Assembly: GCA_936432065.2 (NCBI GenBank)
Contig: OW386289.2
Coordinates: 34,491,903-34,555,902, forward strand
Source: Rutpela maculata
Lineage: Eukaryota > Arthropoda > Insecta > Coleoptera > Cerambycidae
Direction of reading: 5' to 3'
DNA: 64,000 nt
Shown: piece by piece, positions 22,460-33,977 of the stretch
Layout: every line of letters starts with the position of its first letter
Numbering within the stretch: position 1 is the stretch's first letter
Notes under the pieces: model-generated
The model's input: the letters and a program-made list of their open reading frames with translations, nothing else
What the model was told of the DNA's origin: nothing
Databases searched by the model: none
Translations under genes and position numbers: made by a program

Positions 22460-23378
22460 TTGTATACAAAATAGAGAGAATTAGGAGGGTTTGTTAAAGA
22501 TTTTAAGTCATAAGGAAGATCTATCCTGCTATTGGCTTTCCTCAGGCAGTACTTCTAAAGAGATTTTCGCTTTCGAGTCTGGAGATTCGCAGGACTATAT
22601 CGCAGTAAATTTTTAGTAGTATTAACACACTGTGGGGCTATCTTGAGTTTACAAAATATTCAAACACCTAGACACAAGCAAAACTCAACAAACAGGAATG
22701 TAGCTGCGATAAAGAGATTTATTGAAAAAATTTAAATGTTGTTTTGTTTTCATCTGTTTATTTTACATTTTTGTTTCTACTTTTCTTTATTATACATTTG
22801 GAAGTACGTATTATCTCCATGTAATTGGAATTCGATATTGGGTAGTGCATTGTTATATAAATAATTAAATACATAGATAATGTTTCACTTGTTAATACGT
22901 TTTTTAGACACCCTGTATACGTTCTATACATACATACATTTGAAATAAATATTAATACAACTCACAATACCATTAACGTTCGAATGTTAGCATAAGGCAA
23001 GGCTCGAAGATTTACTGCAGTAAGAGTCACTTAATTATAATAACTCCCTCTTATCCAGCCCACCATTCTGCTAAAAAATGTGAATCGAGAAGTAATAATT
23101 TCAAGGGTGCTGGGCCAGACAAGGGTTGAAATAAATCCTTGAGATGGTGTAGACGGCGCCCATTTTCGTTCCTTTCCTTCTGCTTCTCATCCGATAAGGT
23201 CGACACACCGATATTTCGCCATGCCAATGGAGTAGCTATCAATTGGCGGGATTACAGTTAGTTCGATAAAATAATTATTTTGTCTGAACCCGGGGTGAGC
23301 CTGTTTATCTAAACCGTTAAATGGATTTTCGCCCGCTCAAGTATCAAAGGCCTTCTATGCGTACAATTACAAATACAA
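22460..23378. other. Spacer, nothing recognised
   Basis: No supported feature. A moderately GC-rich patch at 23050-23240 has no recognisable coding pattern. Confidence 0.35.
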
Positions 23379-23609
23379 TCTAATATATAAAAATCTCGTG
23401 TCACAGTGTTTGTTATCGAACTCCTCCGAAACGGCTTGACCGATTTTTATAAAATTTTTGGTGTATATTTGGTAGATCTGAGAATAGGTCGTAGGCTATT
23501 TTTTATGCCCCTAGGTGATATGGGTGGCCCTATCCAGAAATTTTCTTTTTATTTTTTGGACAAAAATTTATAATCTATATGGCAAAACAACGTTTGCTGG
23601 GTCAGCTAG
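23379..23609 (+). mobile_element. Non-autonomous Helitron
   Basis: Begins TCTAATATATAAAAATCTCG and ends GGGTCAGCTAG, followed by T and preceded by A, the expected 5'-TC..CTRR-3' between A and T. A stem GGCAAA..TTTGCTGG lies about 12 bp before the 3' end, the usual Helitron hairpin. No terminal inverted repeat and no target duplication. The CGTTTGCTGGGTCAGCTAGT end is common in insect Helitrons. 231 bp, mobilised in trans by RepHel. Confidence 0.85.
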
Positions 23610-23699
23610 TATATGAGTAAAATTTACAACCGAGTGTTGGGCCTATCTATTAGTCTAGTGTCTCTCTTGGATATTAGTCAAATAAAAATGTGCTTTTTT

Positions 23700-24535
23700 C
23701 AACGATTGTTTGGGGGAGGGGGGATGTTTTTGGAAATGCAATAGGTATGTATGTTATAAGGAAGTTACAGTAAAGTTTTGTCTCAGTAGGTCTCAAACTC
23801 CTCTAAACGTTTCCTTAAATATATAAGGAATAAAAAACCAGGCTGCAACCAACAGCTACTATCCGGACTAATTCCTCGCCGAGCGCTGAATTACGAATTA
23901 GAAGCCTGGCCGCGTTAAGTGCAATAACTATGTATTGCCACAAAACGCTAAAGTTTCGATTGTAACAGACACCAGCCGAAAAACATATTCCTACTCAAAG
24001 AAGCTCTCGTGCCAGCCACTCCACACCACTTGCAGACTGCAGTTTCGAGCTATTGGCTCTCGTTAGTGCAAGGTAGGTCTGAGATGGCTAGAACGAGGCA
24101 TTTTTTCACTCTTGGTACATGAAGAGATTATTTATAAAACCACGACATGCAACAAAAATGACTAGGTACTGAATTTAAACAAAATGGGTCAATTAGTTTC
24201 GACGTTAGGCTAAACGGCAGTCAAACAGACACAAACACAAACACAAACACACACGCACACACACACACAGACTTTTTTCGAAACCACTTTTTTGGTATCT
24301 GGGAGTGATATAGAATTAAAATTCGTCTAAAACTCGGAATAGAATTTTTGGACAATTACAATACTTTCTTCAGTCTTCACTTCTAGTGTCGCTCGAACTA
24401 GAAATGAGACAAAAGCACTTTTTTCAAAATTAAAACTTAATATAGAAAAAAAAACGCTCAACTCCCACATTGGACAAAACTTTACTGTAACTTCCTGATA
24501 ACATACAGATTTCAAAAAATCCCTCAAAATAACCT
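23700..24535. mobile_element. Probable TIR element with about 60-bp arms
   Basis: GGAAGTTACAGTAAAGTTTT at 23760-23780 is complementary to 24474-24495, and the similarity extends outward through a TGTATGTTAT block on both sides. An (AC)n tract lies inside at 24236-24270. Ends are not sharply defined. Confidence 0.5.
24236..24270. repeat. (AC)n microsatellite
   Basis: Runs of ACAAAC followed by ACACACAC. Confidence 0.85.
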
Positions 24536-25457
24536 AGCATAGAAGCGGATGTATCATTTTCTTGATCTACCAGCCTCAGATACATTGGATGGGAACCGGG
24601 TAACCGAAATCGTAATTACATAATTAAATCAGCGGTTCAAGATTTTACCAATCTTTCCCTTGAGGTTAGGTTTGGTCTCAGATTTGAAATCAAGTAAAAT
24701 GCCATTATATACACAGTCACCCTGGAAGGGTGAAGAAATTTTATAATATATTGCATCAATCCAATTCACATTTGAATTCTGGAATGTTCCGTTAGACGTG
24801 ATTTTCGCAACTTTTTGAGGTTAGGTTGATCTGCAGTAGTGAAGTTGCGACATTTTTAGGATCATTAGATCTTCAGATATATCAATGCATCAATATTAGA
24901 TGAAAATTACATGAACAGATTTGAAATCATATTACAAAATCCTTTGCCCTTTTTTGAGATTAGGAAAAAAATCTGGTCATGATGGAGCAAATCTTATGTC
25001 GGCTTCGAATTCAGCGGACCAAAAAACATAAGGATATAGTAGTCTGGTCCGTTGTACAGAATACTTTTCTTTTGTGAAGCTGTGTAATTTTGACATATGC
25101 CAATGAAAAAAGCATCTCGAAATAATTTAAAATTTTAGGTAAAAAGGTAAATTTTTTTATTAGCGAAAGGCTAAAACGTAAAAATTCAAATATTTCTACT
25201 AACATACGTCATAGAAAAAAACTAAACTGCAGTATTTCATTTTTCTTTTTTTAATAATAATAACAATTGGAATGCATTTTAGTTTATGTACATTTATTAT
25301 ACAACTCATAACAAACATTCTCTTTTTTGTGGATTTCCATAGGACTAACAGATCTCGAGATATTTAAAAAAAAACCGATGAAAAACACGGTATAAAAAAA
25401 TTAAATTGTTTAAATAAACAATGTGCGGACGTAGTCGAAACTACAACAAAACTGAGC
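24536..25457. other. Spacer, nothing recognised
   Basis: No supported feature. Confidence 0.35.
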
Positions 25458-25465
25458 TGTGAACT

Positions 25466-25881
25466 AGTGTTGGGCGAATTCGAATTAAAATACTCGGTTA
25501 ATCCGAGTATCAAAATACTCGGTTGATTCCGAGTATGAAAATTTCATCCGAATAAAATATACTCGGATTAATTTTAAGTACAAAACAAAAAAGAACTGTC
25601 AATCGTGCACTTGGATAATAAAATGTTTTTTTAGATTTCTCCCCCCCGCTCATCGATTCTGAGATCTGGAAAGAAAAATTACTAACCTCAGTGCCACTTG
25701 CATTCGCTTTAACCACGATCGCAATTACTGTTGACAGAGTGATTGAACAATCGCGATATCACCTCACTAATACTTATATAGTGAAAATTTAATTCGACAT
25801 CGGATGATTAATCCGAGTATTCTTGTCATCCGATTCCGTGTAATCCGAGTACCGAAATCATCCGAATATCTGCATCACTAC
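25466..25881. mobile_element. hAT-type non-autonomous element with 8-bp target duplication
   Basis: Flanked by identical TGTGAACT at 25458-25465 and 25882-25889. Termini AGTGTTGGGCGAATTCG and the complement of GTAGTGATGCAGATATTCG are imperfect inverted repeats. The interior is rich in palindromic ACTCGGTTAATCCGAGTA units. 8-bp duplications are a hallmark of hAT. No transposase is encoded. Confidence 0.85.
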
Positions 25882-26189
25882 TGTGAACTTAAGTTGACCC
25901 GTTAACTTCACATATTCTTACATCAATAAATATCCAAACACCCCAAAATACAATATCTTATTACAATGCAAAACACACCGCCACGCCCACACATAATGAT
26001 ATCCAATTTTCAACCCACGCTAGAGAACAGAATACGTCATTTTATAGAAACGCTACTTTTAAATCCCATCATTGCTATCTTGCATACCGTGATGGCGACA
26101 AACAAAACGAGTGTTACGAGGGTTTACAGTGGCTACTATTTCAGTATTCCAACACATCTACTTCACATATCAATATATTTTATGAAAAT

Positions 26190-26510
26190 AAGTTTATCAA
26201 AATCAGATTTATTATTCGACTGTGCATACCACAATAAAATTATCGATAACTTGTCAGGCTATGGTATCATAGGTGTTGCTTTCGAATGGATAAGTTTGTT
26301 TCTGATGATAGCAGCCAATACGTTGTGTAATATTCCGGGGTTCTACAGGGTTCAATTTTAGGCCCTGCACTGTTTTTGTTATGCACCAATAACTTGATAA
26401 TTGAATTTTTAATCATGTACGCAGATGATAAATCGCTATCATGTATCGAAACCGTTAAGCAGTTGGTACTCGTTTACATTACATTTAAATATGAAAAAAA
26501 ACACATTTAA
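26190..26510 (+). pseudogene. LINE reverse transcriptase fragment
   Basis: LLFDCAYHNKIIDNLSGYGI (after motif A), then across a shift GSILGPALFLLCTNNLIIEF and MYADDKSLSCIETVKQL (motif C intact). The upstream open frame from 25966 has no recognisable domain. Dead fragment. Confidence 0.7.
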
Positions 26511-27090
26511 AATTTGAATATTAACGAGATACGTATCGAACGAATTGCTAGCTTACATTTTTGGGGTTTCAATCCAGATGGATATTTAAACTCGAAGGAG
26601 CATTGCAACTACGTGATAGCCAGCTTAGATTAAATTTTTTATTTATTTCAAAATTTAAAAACGTCTGACGCCTGCTTGAAGGGTAACTGATAAATCTATA
26701 CCACGCTGAAGTAGGCTGAGGCAATTCCCCCTTCTCATCGAGTATACCTATAGCTCAAGGGAGTCCAAAATACTCACTCGTGCAGAAAATTAAAAAGTAT
26801 ATCAAATATTGATATTCTATAGTTTATTTATACAGATCAGTCCATCGCAATGCGAACATTTAACACCTCATATGTGGAGAAATCATATCAACTAACGCTT
26901 GTCCGTTAGAGGAATTATAGTCATGCGCTAACGACAGGGAGTGTAGAAAGCAAGGATTTTTTACGTATTTTGCCACTTTAGATTTGTTAAAGAAAAAATT
27001 TGGTTTGTTTTTCGAAACAAACCAGTAATTCTCCAAACATAAGCTTCATTCCGAAAAAATAAAAGTAACGGGATTTTAAGAAAGGAAACT
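26511..27090. other. Spacer, nothing recognised
   Basis: No supported feature. Confidence 0.35.
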
Positions 27091-27620
27091 AAAAAACCGC
27101 TGCCCAAGGAATCACTAATCGTCTAAATCGTCTCCCCCAAAAACCTATAAAACGATGTCCCACATCGGTAGTGAGGTGGGGGTGGTGATAGGGGGTGAAT
27201 GAAGTAAAAAAATATTATGAGGTTTTTGGTTTCTGTACACATACTAAATCATAATTTTTTTTCGCCCCCTTTAATAATGGGGTGGGGTGGCTAATGCCAA
27301 AAATTTTTTTGAGACCTTATAGCTTCTTTTGTATATACTAAATACCAATTTCATTGACTCTTATTTGCTTGATTTATCTATTTACCCCCATTTACCCCAA
27401 TTACCCCCCAACCCTTCAATAAGATGAAAATATAATCTAGTTCCAGAACACGTTAAAATACATATGTGTACCAAATTTCAAGTCAATATTCCAGAGTAAT
27501 CGTGCGCACAAAAAACTTAAATAAAATCTTGACGTTTCATGACATTCTAAGCCTATTTGAACAATGAATATTTTCAATTTTTTTTTTGTCGTTACTATAC
27601 TTCCACTGGATGTGGAAGTA
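27091..27620 (-). mobile_element. M1 MITE, copy 5
   Basis: Reverse orientation. Starts AAAACCGCTGCCCAAGGAAT and ends in the hairpin ACTTCCACTGGATGTGGAAG. It lacks the block between GGAATCACT and the GTCT region that other copies have, so it carries internal deletions. Confidence 0.85.
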
Positions 27621-28113
27621 ATTAAATTATTTTGAGCAAATGCTCAAAAATACCCCCTTCTGAAAAACAACAATATCCCAATCTATCGCAGAAGGTTCTC
27701 CTGAAATTTGATATGATAAGCGTAATACTGTGGAATATGTCCAAAGTCATAAATCAATGATTTGAGATATGTTCATGTTCAAAATTTCAATCTGTGCACT
27801 GTAGACAGAGAAGATACGGGTTTTTTTCGAATGTACCTGCAACTAGTTCTCTTATGCGCCTCACCGTATTATTTAGGTGATGTCATTTAATTATTTGTTT
27901 TCTTTCTTGCAAATTATAAGCTTTTATTTTTTTGGAAACGAATTTTGGGTTTGGAACATTCACGTGCACCGTTTCTCAAAGGAAAATGGGTACCGCAGGG
28001 CAGTTCGTTGTACGAACACAGCTGATTACTCGACGCGTGTCGGAAATCGTCGCATCTCGAATCGACTTTTGCCAGTGGACGAAAGTCAACTCGACATATT
28101 CCATCTATGTTTA
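27621..28113. other. Spacer with a GC-richer patch at 27940-28090
   Basis: Overlapping open frames cover 27877-28165, but neither has a recognisable domain, and no splice signals of good quality frame the patch. Left unassigned. Confidence 0.35.
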
Positions 28114-28121
28114 TATTTGGT

Positions 28122-28460
28122 CAAGGGCGGATCTGGACCTTGAGCTTGGGGGGGGGGGGGGGTAACACTGAACCCAAAATTTTTTTGAAGAGCGGGGGGG
28201 GGGAGAAATCCAAAAAAAAAAATTTTTTCGACCCAAAATTTTTTTGAAGAGCAAGGGGCAAAAATCCAAAAAAAATTTTTCATCCTAAAAAATAAAATTT
28301 TAAAATGAAAGTTTCTTGGGGGGGGGGGTTATTACCCTGTTAAAAATTTTTTTCTTCCCAAAATTAACAAAAACCATAACATTTTAAAACAAAAGTTGAT
28401 GATTTACAGAATCTTGGGGGTAATTACCCCGTTACCCCCCCTCCCATAAATCCGCGCCTG
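28122..28460. mobile_element. hAT-type element with G-rich interior and 8-bp target duplication
   Basis: Flanked by TATTTGGT at 28114-28121 and 28461-28468. Termini CAAGGGCGGATCTGG and the complement of CAGGCGCGGATTTAT are inverted repeats of the CAGG..GCGGAT type seen in hAT elements. Inside are G runs of more than 10 and tandem ACCCAAAATTTTTTTGAAGA units (28172 and 28231). 339 bp, no protein. Confidence 0.88.
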
Positions 28461-28469
28461 TATTTGGTT

Positions 28470-29310
28470 GGACCTATCTGTACATGAATTATGCGTATTT
28501 TTATTTATTAACAGAAATTGTTTCATTCTATTCGCTATGTTCTAATTCTCAAAGAATCAAACCAAACTTATTTCACTATTAAAAAAATACACATATTGTA
28601 AAAATTATAATTAAATGCAAAGAATAAAACCTGTGTGAGTACGCGCGATTGTGAGCATCGTTTTTTAATTTTCTTTAATAGAAAAAACTGTACAACAAAT
28701 ACAAGTATTTTGATAAGAACACTCTAGATATGACATGAAAATGAAAATAAATGTAATAGTCTATGATTTTAGCTTGCTAAAATATTTAAAAATTTGGGTG
28801 CATTTTCTGTTATATATTATGTAATTTTTATAAGAGGTTATGCAACTTTAGACCATAATGACCAACAAACCAAACCGTTGTGTTGTGGAATGTGTGTATT
28901 GAGGAATATTAATATTTATATTGATTTTGCGCTTTGTAATGTGGTTATGTTCGACACCTGTTCTGAGTGGAGATTTATGTTTAATGGTGGATACAGGTAC
29001 AGATTTTCTGCATAGTAAATCAACAGAGTACCTCAGTTGAGTATCGGCATTTTTTATGCAATATATCTTTAATGAGATGTATTTGTAAAACTCTCAAAAG
29101 GTTGTAAATTTGTGGGATATGCACCACCTCATATTGAAAAGTCATGTGGAATAATATATAATAAGGAATAATAGTTCTAAGAGAATTTCCATACAAGTTT
29201 CCTTATTTTATTTTTAAGACTTGAGATATTAGTTTATTTTAAATTATGATCGATAACTATTCCCTAATACTTAATTATTTTTGTGTAATAGAGTACTCCA
29301 AAACACATGA
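28470..29310. other. AT-rich spacer, nothing recognised
   Basis: No supported feature. Confidence 0.4.
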
Positions 29311-29314
29311 ACTA

Positions 29315-29725
29315 GTTTTATTAGTATTTACAATTAATGAGTTTTCTAAAAGCCATTGCTGTAATTTTGACAATTCTACCACTGAATTGTAAGTTACTGC
29401 ATCCCAGGAGGTATCTTCGATTAAAAGGTCAGTGACATTAGTATAAGCAGTTATTTTATCATCAACGTTTAAGTGAAGCAGTTCATTGACATATATATTA
29501 AATAATACAGGTCCGAGAATTGCACCTGGTGGAATTCCAAACGATATGTGCTTAGAATTGCTTTTTGTTTCGTCAATTATAACACACTCTTTTCGATCTG
29601 TTAAATAGCTTCTGAAGAAACACCTCGTATTCCCTAACGTTATAGTTAGTCAATTAATGTATCATGAGACACCGTACCAAATTCCTTGGCTAAGTCTAAA
29701 AATATCGCCATCGATTTTCTGCTAA
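29315..29725 (-). pseudogene. LINE reverse transcriptase fragment
   Basis: Minus strand: SMAIFLDLAKEFGTVSHDTL (motif A, with E for the usual A/K and G for D), then across shifts ISFGIPPGAILGPVLFNIYV and NELLHLNVDDKITAYTNVTD, where motif C reads YTNV instead of YADD, then KLQQWLLENSLIVNTNK. Both catalytic motifs are mutated, so the fragment is inactive. Confidence 0.75.
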
Positions 29726-29929
29726 TCAGGCCTATGATGGAACACGTTTACGTTATTTAACATACACCTGTTATGTTGAGCGTTTACCAGAAAATATATA
29801 ATATGGGTGTTATGATTAATTATGTAAATGTTCCATCATGGGGCCGATTATCAACAGACATATATAATGTATTAGTTATCTCTCAATATTTAATATTACA
29901 TCGTGAATATGGTAAATTAGATTTAAGCA

Positions 29930-29998
29930 AGTCACGACGATTCCTATAAAATCTGTATTGTCTTAAAGGAAAATAAATGTATTATTGTTATTATTATA
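29930..29998 (+). mobile_element. LINE 3' end remnant
   Basis: GGAAAATAAATGTATTATTG followed by short TTATTATT repeats resembles the 3' ends of the CR1-like LINEs in this window. Confidence 0.4.
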
Positions 29999-30117
29999 CA
30001 ACCTAACGTACATTTAATACAACACCAGCTTCATTCCCACGCAAAAAATATCCAGTTTCCGACACACACACTAGCGAAAATAATATCTCACTTTATTAAA
30101 CCACCGTTGAATTCCAG

Positions 30118-30356
30118 CAGAAGTGTGCGGTGATTACATGTAAGACGGATGTTGCAGGATCTGCGGTGGCGATGATAGGCGCCAACCTCCGGTTCGGCAG
30201 CAGCGCAGCCAACGCCAGCCTAAACGCCACCAAAGTATTCCAGTGTCACCCCGGCGGAACCGCAGAGGCGGCCCTCATCTTTGCACTGGGGACAATGGGG
30301 ATGGCTGCCAATTTAGCCCTGATGGGAGTAATTCTCGCCAACAGGCAGCTCAGGCG
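30118..30356 (+). CDS. Host gene exon: probable GPCR N-terminus and first transmembrane segment
   Basis: A GC-rich open stretch, unlike its AT-rich surroundings. It starts after a CAG CAG tandem acceptor (30115-30120) and ends at a strong donor, CAGGCG then GTGAGT at 30357. The frame reads KCAVITCKTDVAGSAVAMIG, then SSAANASLNATKVF with two N-glycosylation sequons (NAS, NAT), then a hydrophobic helix AALIFALGTMGMAANLALMG / VILAN and the basic RQLRR. An extracellular glycosylated tail, one helix and a basic first loop are the layout of a class A GPCR up to TM1. The exon ends in phase 2. The specific receptor is not recognised and other exons are not in the window, so the introns must be long. 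The polypyrimidine tract before the acceptor is weak. No transposon protein resembles it. Confidence 0.6.
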
Positions 30357-30360
30357 GTGA

Positions 30361-31185
30361 GTACTACTTGTAAGGTCATGAATTATTAATTTTAACCAAA
30401 ATGGTCTATAAAAATTCATATTTATAACTCTAAGATTAAAGTTTACTTCTGCTGCTTAAAATTATTTTCAACAGTTAGTATAAAAGTCTTGATTTTACAT
30501 TTAAATCGAGTTGTGAAATAGAAAAGAGATTAAACATTAGATCAGAAGAACACGTTTCTTAGCAGGGAAGCCCAAATAAGATAGCTGGTTAAATGACGAC
30601 TTTCGTCGGACTGAGTTGGGTTATTAAGACAGCTTGCAAAAAATGAAAGTCATTTCAATATTTATAATATCTACGAAATTTCTGCGCATTTTTGTTGAGC
30701 ATTTCATAAGCATATGTACGACTTCACAGAAGCAAACGGTTAAATAGATAGCGGCGGCGACCATCTTGACGTCATAACTGCGTGCCCTACACAATAAGGG
30801 CAAGATGGCAGAGCATTTTATACTCAGGAGACGTTATTGAATATGTTTTCACTTGTTGTCGCTATAACCCAGTTCAATTCGACGAAAATTCTGTCTTCTC
30901 TATTACCTCGAAAGTCATCAACGTTGCGGAAAATTATTCCTAGAAATCGTTTAATAAATAAAATTAGGGTGCCAGTATAATAAGTGCGGAAAGTTTAATT
31001 CAGTATATTCCTGTTTCTTCTAAAGGGTTTGTTTAGAGGGACGCGCGGAAAACAAATCTCTACAAATAATTTGTACGTCAATTCAGTCAATTAAAAGATA
31101 TTGTATCAGCCTCACTATAAACTACCCTCTCACTACATTCACCCCCGTTCATGGGATGAGAAGATCGTTTCTTACTAGACAACAG
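30361..31185. other. Spacer or intron, nothing recognised
   Basis: Follows the putative exon and would be intron. Near 30750-30815, CATCTTGACGTCA and GGGCAAGATGGCA hint at a small inverted-repeat element. No boundaries found. Confidence 0.35.
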
Positions 31186-31189
31186 AGCT

Positions 31190-32490
31190 AGTCTGGAATC
31201 CCATCCAGCTGGGCGGCGGTTAAAGTGGTATATATACCAAAAATGTATGCCTCTATAGTTTGGTAGTCCAAAGCCAAACTCTTTGATTTACAGAGACAAA
31301 CATGCCTGGAAATAACTGGTGCAATAAGTACCACACCGTCAGCTGCTCTGGAAATCCTCCTGAATCTACCCCCTCTCCATATCTATTTGGAGAGAGGCCA
31401 GGTGGGAAACATACAGACTTCAACAAGCGATCACTAATATGCAGCAGGCTAGTGTCATGGAACGCAACAGGCTGTCAGATGACATATAGTCACGATATCC
31501 TGGGAATGCTTTCAGATGTGATGCGTACTATGAACTGCCTTTTAACGTCCTGTATCCTGGACGAGACGAATGGGATCGGAATAAAACCGACCTACAAAGA
31601 GCGAACATTTGCTGATTTACAGACGGCTCCAAAACCCCTGAAGAAGCTGGAGCCGGGTATACAGTTGCAACCGAAAGGTAAGAATAACTTCGAGTCTGGA
31701 TAGCAATGCGACTATCTTTCGGAAATTCACGCCATTGAACTGTGTACAAAGAGGCTTGAACAGATACATCCTAGACGCAGATCAATAAAAATCTTTTCAG
31801 GCAGCCAAGCAGTTCTTAAAGCTCTTGGCTCACATCGTTGCAATTCTAAATAGGTCTGGAACTGCCAAAAGGCTCTAACCTGATTGGGCAGAAACAACAA
31901 GCCAACTTTTGTCCGGATACAGGGCCACTATGGCATGGCAATTAAATAGCCGATTCCTTAGCCAGGGAAGGTGGGGTATCAAAATTTATCGGACCAGTGT
32001 TTGTTATATCGGCAATAATGCGAAAACAACCAGCAAAACCGCCAGTACCTCAAGAACTACCAAGATTAGTTCATTCAAAGGAGTTTATTACATATCCTTC
32101 GAAATCAAGAACTAAAAAACTATTAGAGTTAAATAGATTACACCCAAGAATTCTAGTTGGCCTATATACCGGGCACTGAAGGCTAAATCACCACCTACAC
32201 AGACTTGGAATAGCGGGCAAGGCTGAATGCCGACTGTGTTTGGAGGAGGATGAAACGGCAGCGCACGTTCTATGTATACTTGTCCTGCTGCAGAAAGAAC
32301 CAGGCTCTCACTTTTCGGCAAAGGGCAACTGCTGCCAGAGGAACTGGACATTCTCTCACCCAATAAGGTAGTCGGCTTTATAAAAAAGTTGAACCTATTG
32401 GGTGAAATATATTTGGCAGTTAGCCACAATAGACCAGATGGTTGCAGTGGAGGGTCTGAACAGAAGCCCACTCACATATCAACCTAACCT
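31190..32490 (+). pseudogene. I/R1-like LINE 3' half with RNase H and zinc-knuckle-like end
   Basis: Across several frames: CLEITGAISTTPSAALEILL and LPPLHIYLERGQVGN (thumb), YRRLQNP in place of the usual YTDGSKTPEEAG (RNase H start, about 31615), EIHAIELCTKRLEQI, SGSQAVLKAL, then LNRLHPRILVGLYTGH, CRLCLEEDETAAHVLC (CCHC-like) and LSLFGKGQLLPEELDILSPN to VGFIKKLNLLGEI. The protein end lies near 32480. This is the C-terminal half of a LINE ORF2 of the same type as at 10217-11575. Frameshifted and dead. The CR1-like LINE starts soon after. Confidence 0.85.
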
Positions 32491-32685
32491 ACTATACAAT
32501 AGGAGATGTTATCTTATATCTTTTTATAAAACAGGAGGCTCTGCTGAGGGAAAAACTGTAGGAAGTCAAATGTCTAGGCCGCCAAATGGAGAAAAAGTGT
32601 GTACACGAGTATATACCATATATATTATAAAATTCCTTTTTGTGCAGCCGTACGTGAAGTGAGTATTTCGCGTTCTCAAAACAGT

Positions 32686-32728
32686 CCGTGAAATTCAATT
32701 TCACGGCCGTTACCCTTAGTAACGGCCG
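32686..32728. other. Two adjacent stem-loops before the CR1-like LINE
   Basis: CCGTGAAATTCAATTTCACGG at 32686-32706 is a near-perfect palindrome. CGGCCGTTAC CCTTA GTAACGGCCG at 32704-32728 is a perfect 10-bp stem with a 5-base loop. Whether they belong to the LINE 5' UTR or to a small foldback element at the insertion site is unclear. Confidence 0.6.
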
Positions 32729-32901
32729 AAAAACTAAAAGTCACTTCAAAATTGATTTAGTACATAATTATAATTAATATAAAACACCAGCAGCTGTGGT
32801 TACTATCATATAAAAAAGTTAATCAATAGTCTGGTGAGACTGATTACTACATAGTACGGGTGATTGGCTAAAGATTTATAAAATTAACAATTAATTCTGC
32901 A

Positions 32902-33730
32902 ATGGTAGATGCACAAGAAATCACAAATAAGGATCTCTTCGAGCTTTTGCAATCTGTTTTAAATAAAAATATTGAGATAGAAAAAGAAATAATAGAAAAC
33001 AGAGAGGCTTTCAAACAAGAAGTATCGGAATTAAAAACAGAATTCAGTCAGCAATTCCAAGACCTAAAAAACGAAAATGAAATTTTAAAAATTGAAAATA
33101 AGGAATTAAAAGACAAAATAAACTCAGTAGAACGGAAGACCAAAAAATACAGCTTTGTCGTATATGGATTAAAGGAAGAGGAAAACAATATAGAAGATAT
33201 TAAACAACTCATAAACTTATGCAACGAATCTCTGAATCTGCACTGTACATTCTCTGATTTTAGGGACATTTTCCGAATTGGCAAGTCAACAGACGGAAAA
33301 ATTAGACCATTGTTGGCTGAGGTCGTGTCCTATCATCTAAAATCGGAAATTTTAAATAATTGCAAATTACTAAAAGGTAGCGGAATATTCATTACGCATG
33401 ACTATACTTCAACAGATTATAAGAACAGGAAACTTCTGGGAAAAAAATCTAAGCTTAGCAAAGAGTCACAAACTGAATGCAAACATAAAAAATAATATTC
33501 TCACCATAGAAGGAGAGCATTATACACTGGAAGATTTAATAAGAGAAACCCCGAAGAAAATCACAGAGGCAGCAAATAAAATAAATCAACCAGGGAACAA
33601 CCCTGAAGCAGACGAAATAAACACAAAGTTAGAAGAAAATAAAACCGGAGCAAAAAGAAAACAACAAGATAACATAGAAGGACAAAAAGTAAAGCGTTCG
33701 GCAAGAATAAATAGCAACCAAAAAATATAA
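32902..33730 (+). pseudogene. LINE ORF1 protein: coiled coil plus RRM-like domain, one frameshift
   Basis: Start ATG at 32902. Residues 15-70 form a coiled coil of heptads rich in E, K and L (FSQQFQDLKNENEILKIENK). An RRM-like part follows: KKYSFVVYGLKEE, LINLCNESLNLHCTFSDFRD, IFRIGKSTDGKIRPLLAEVV and GIFITHDYTSTDYKNRKLLG. At the A7 run 33441-33447 the frame must shift to continue into LSLAKSHKLNANIKNN and YTLEDLI, ending at 33730 with a basic tail. About 276 residues if restored. Such ORF1 proteins bind LINE RNA. One surplus A, or a sequencing error, explains the break. A +1 recoding event cannot be excluded. Confidence 0.85.
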
Positions 33731-33977
33731 TTAATTGTACTCATTGCTCATCTTTATACATTTAAGTATTTAATGCTTTTAACCTGTGTGTGATTATCTT
33801 TTGTCATTTTTTAAACTATTTTAATCTGTAATGTGTCATTAATTTGTATACTTATTATTACTTTTTTATACTGAAACGATCTTAAAAAAAAAATAAATGA
33901 AAATATAAAAGTTTGTAAGGAAAATAAAAATTTTTATTATATCAAAAAAAATAGACAACTTCTGTAGCGTATAAATA

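Noticed and set aside
25966..26190. Open frame before the RT fragment as a LINE N-terminal part
   Set aside because: No endonuclease or finger motifs can be read, so only 26190 onward is called RT.
27877..28165. Host exon candidate from overlapping open frames
   Set aside because: No recognisable domain, no good splice sites, and the end runs into a hAT element.
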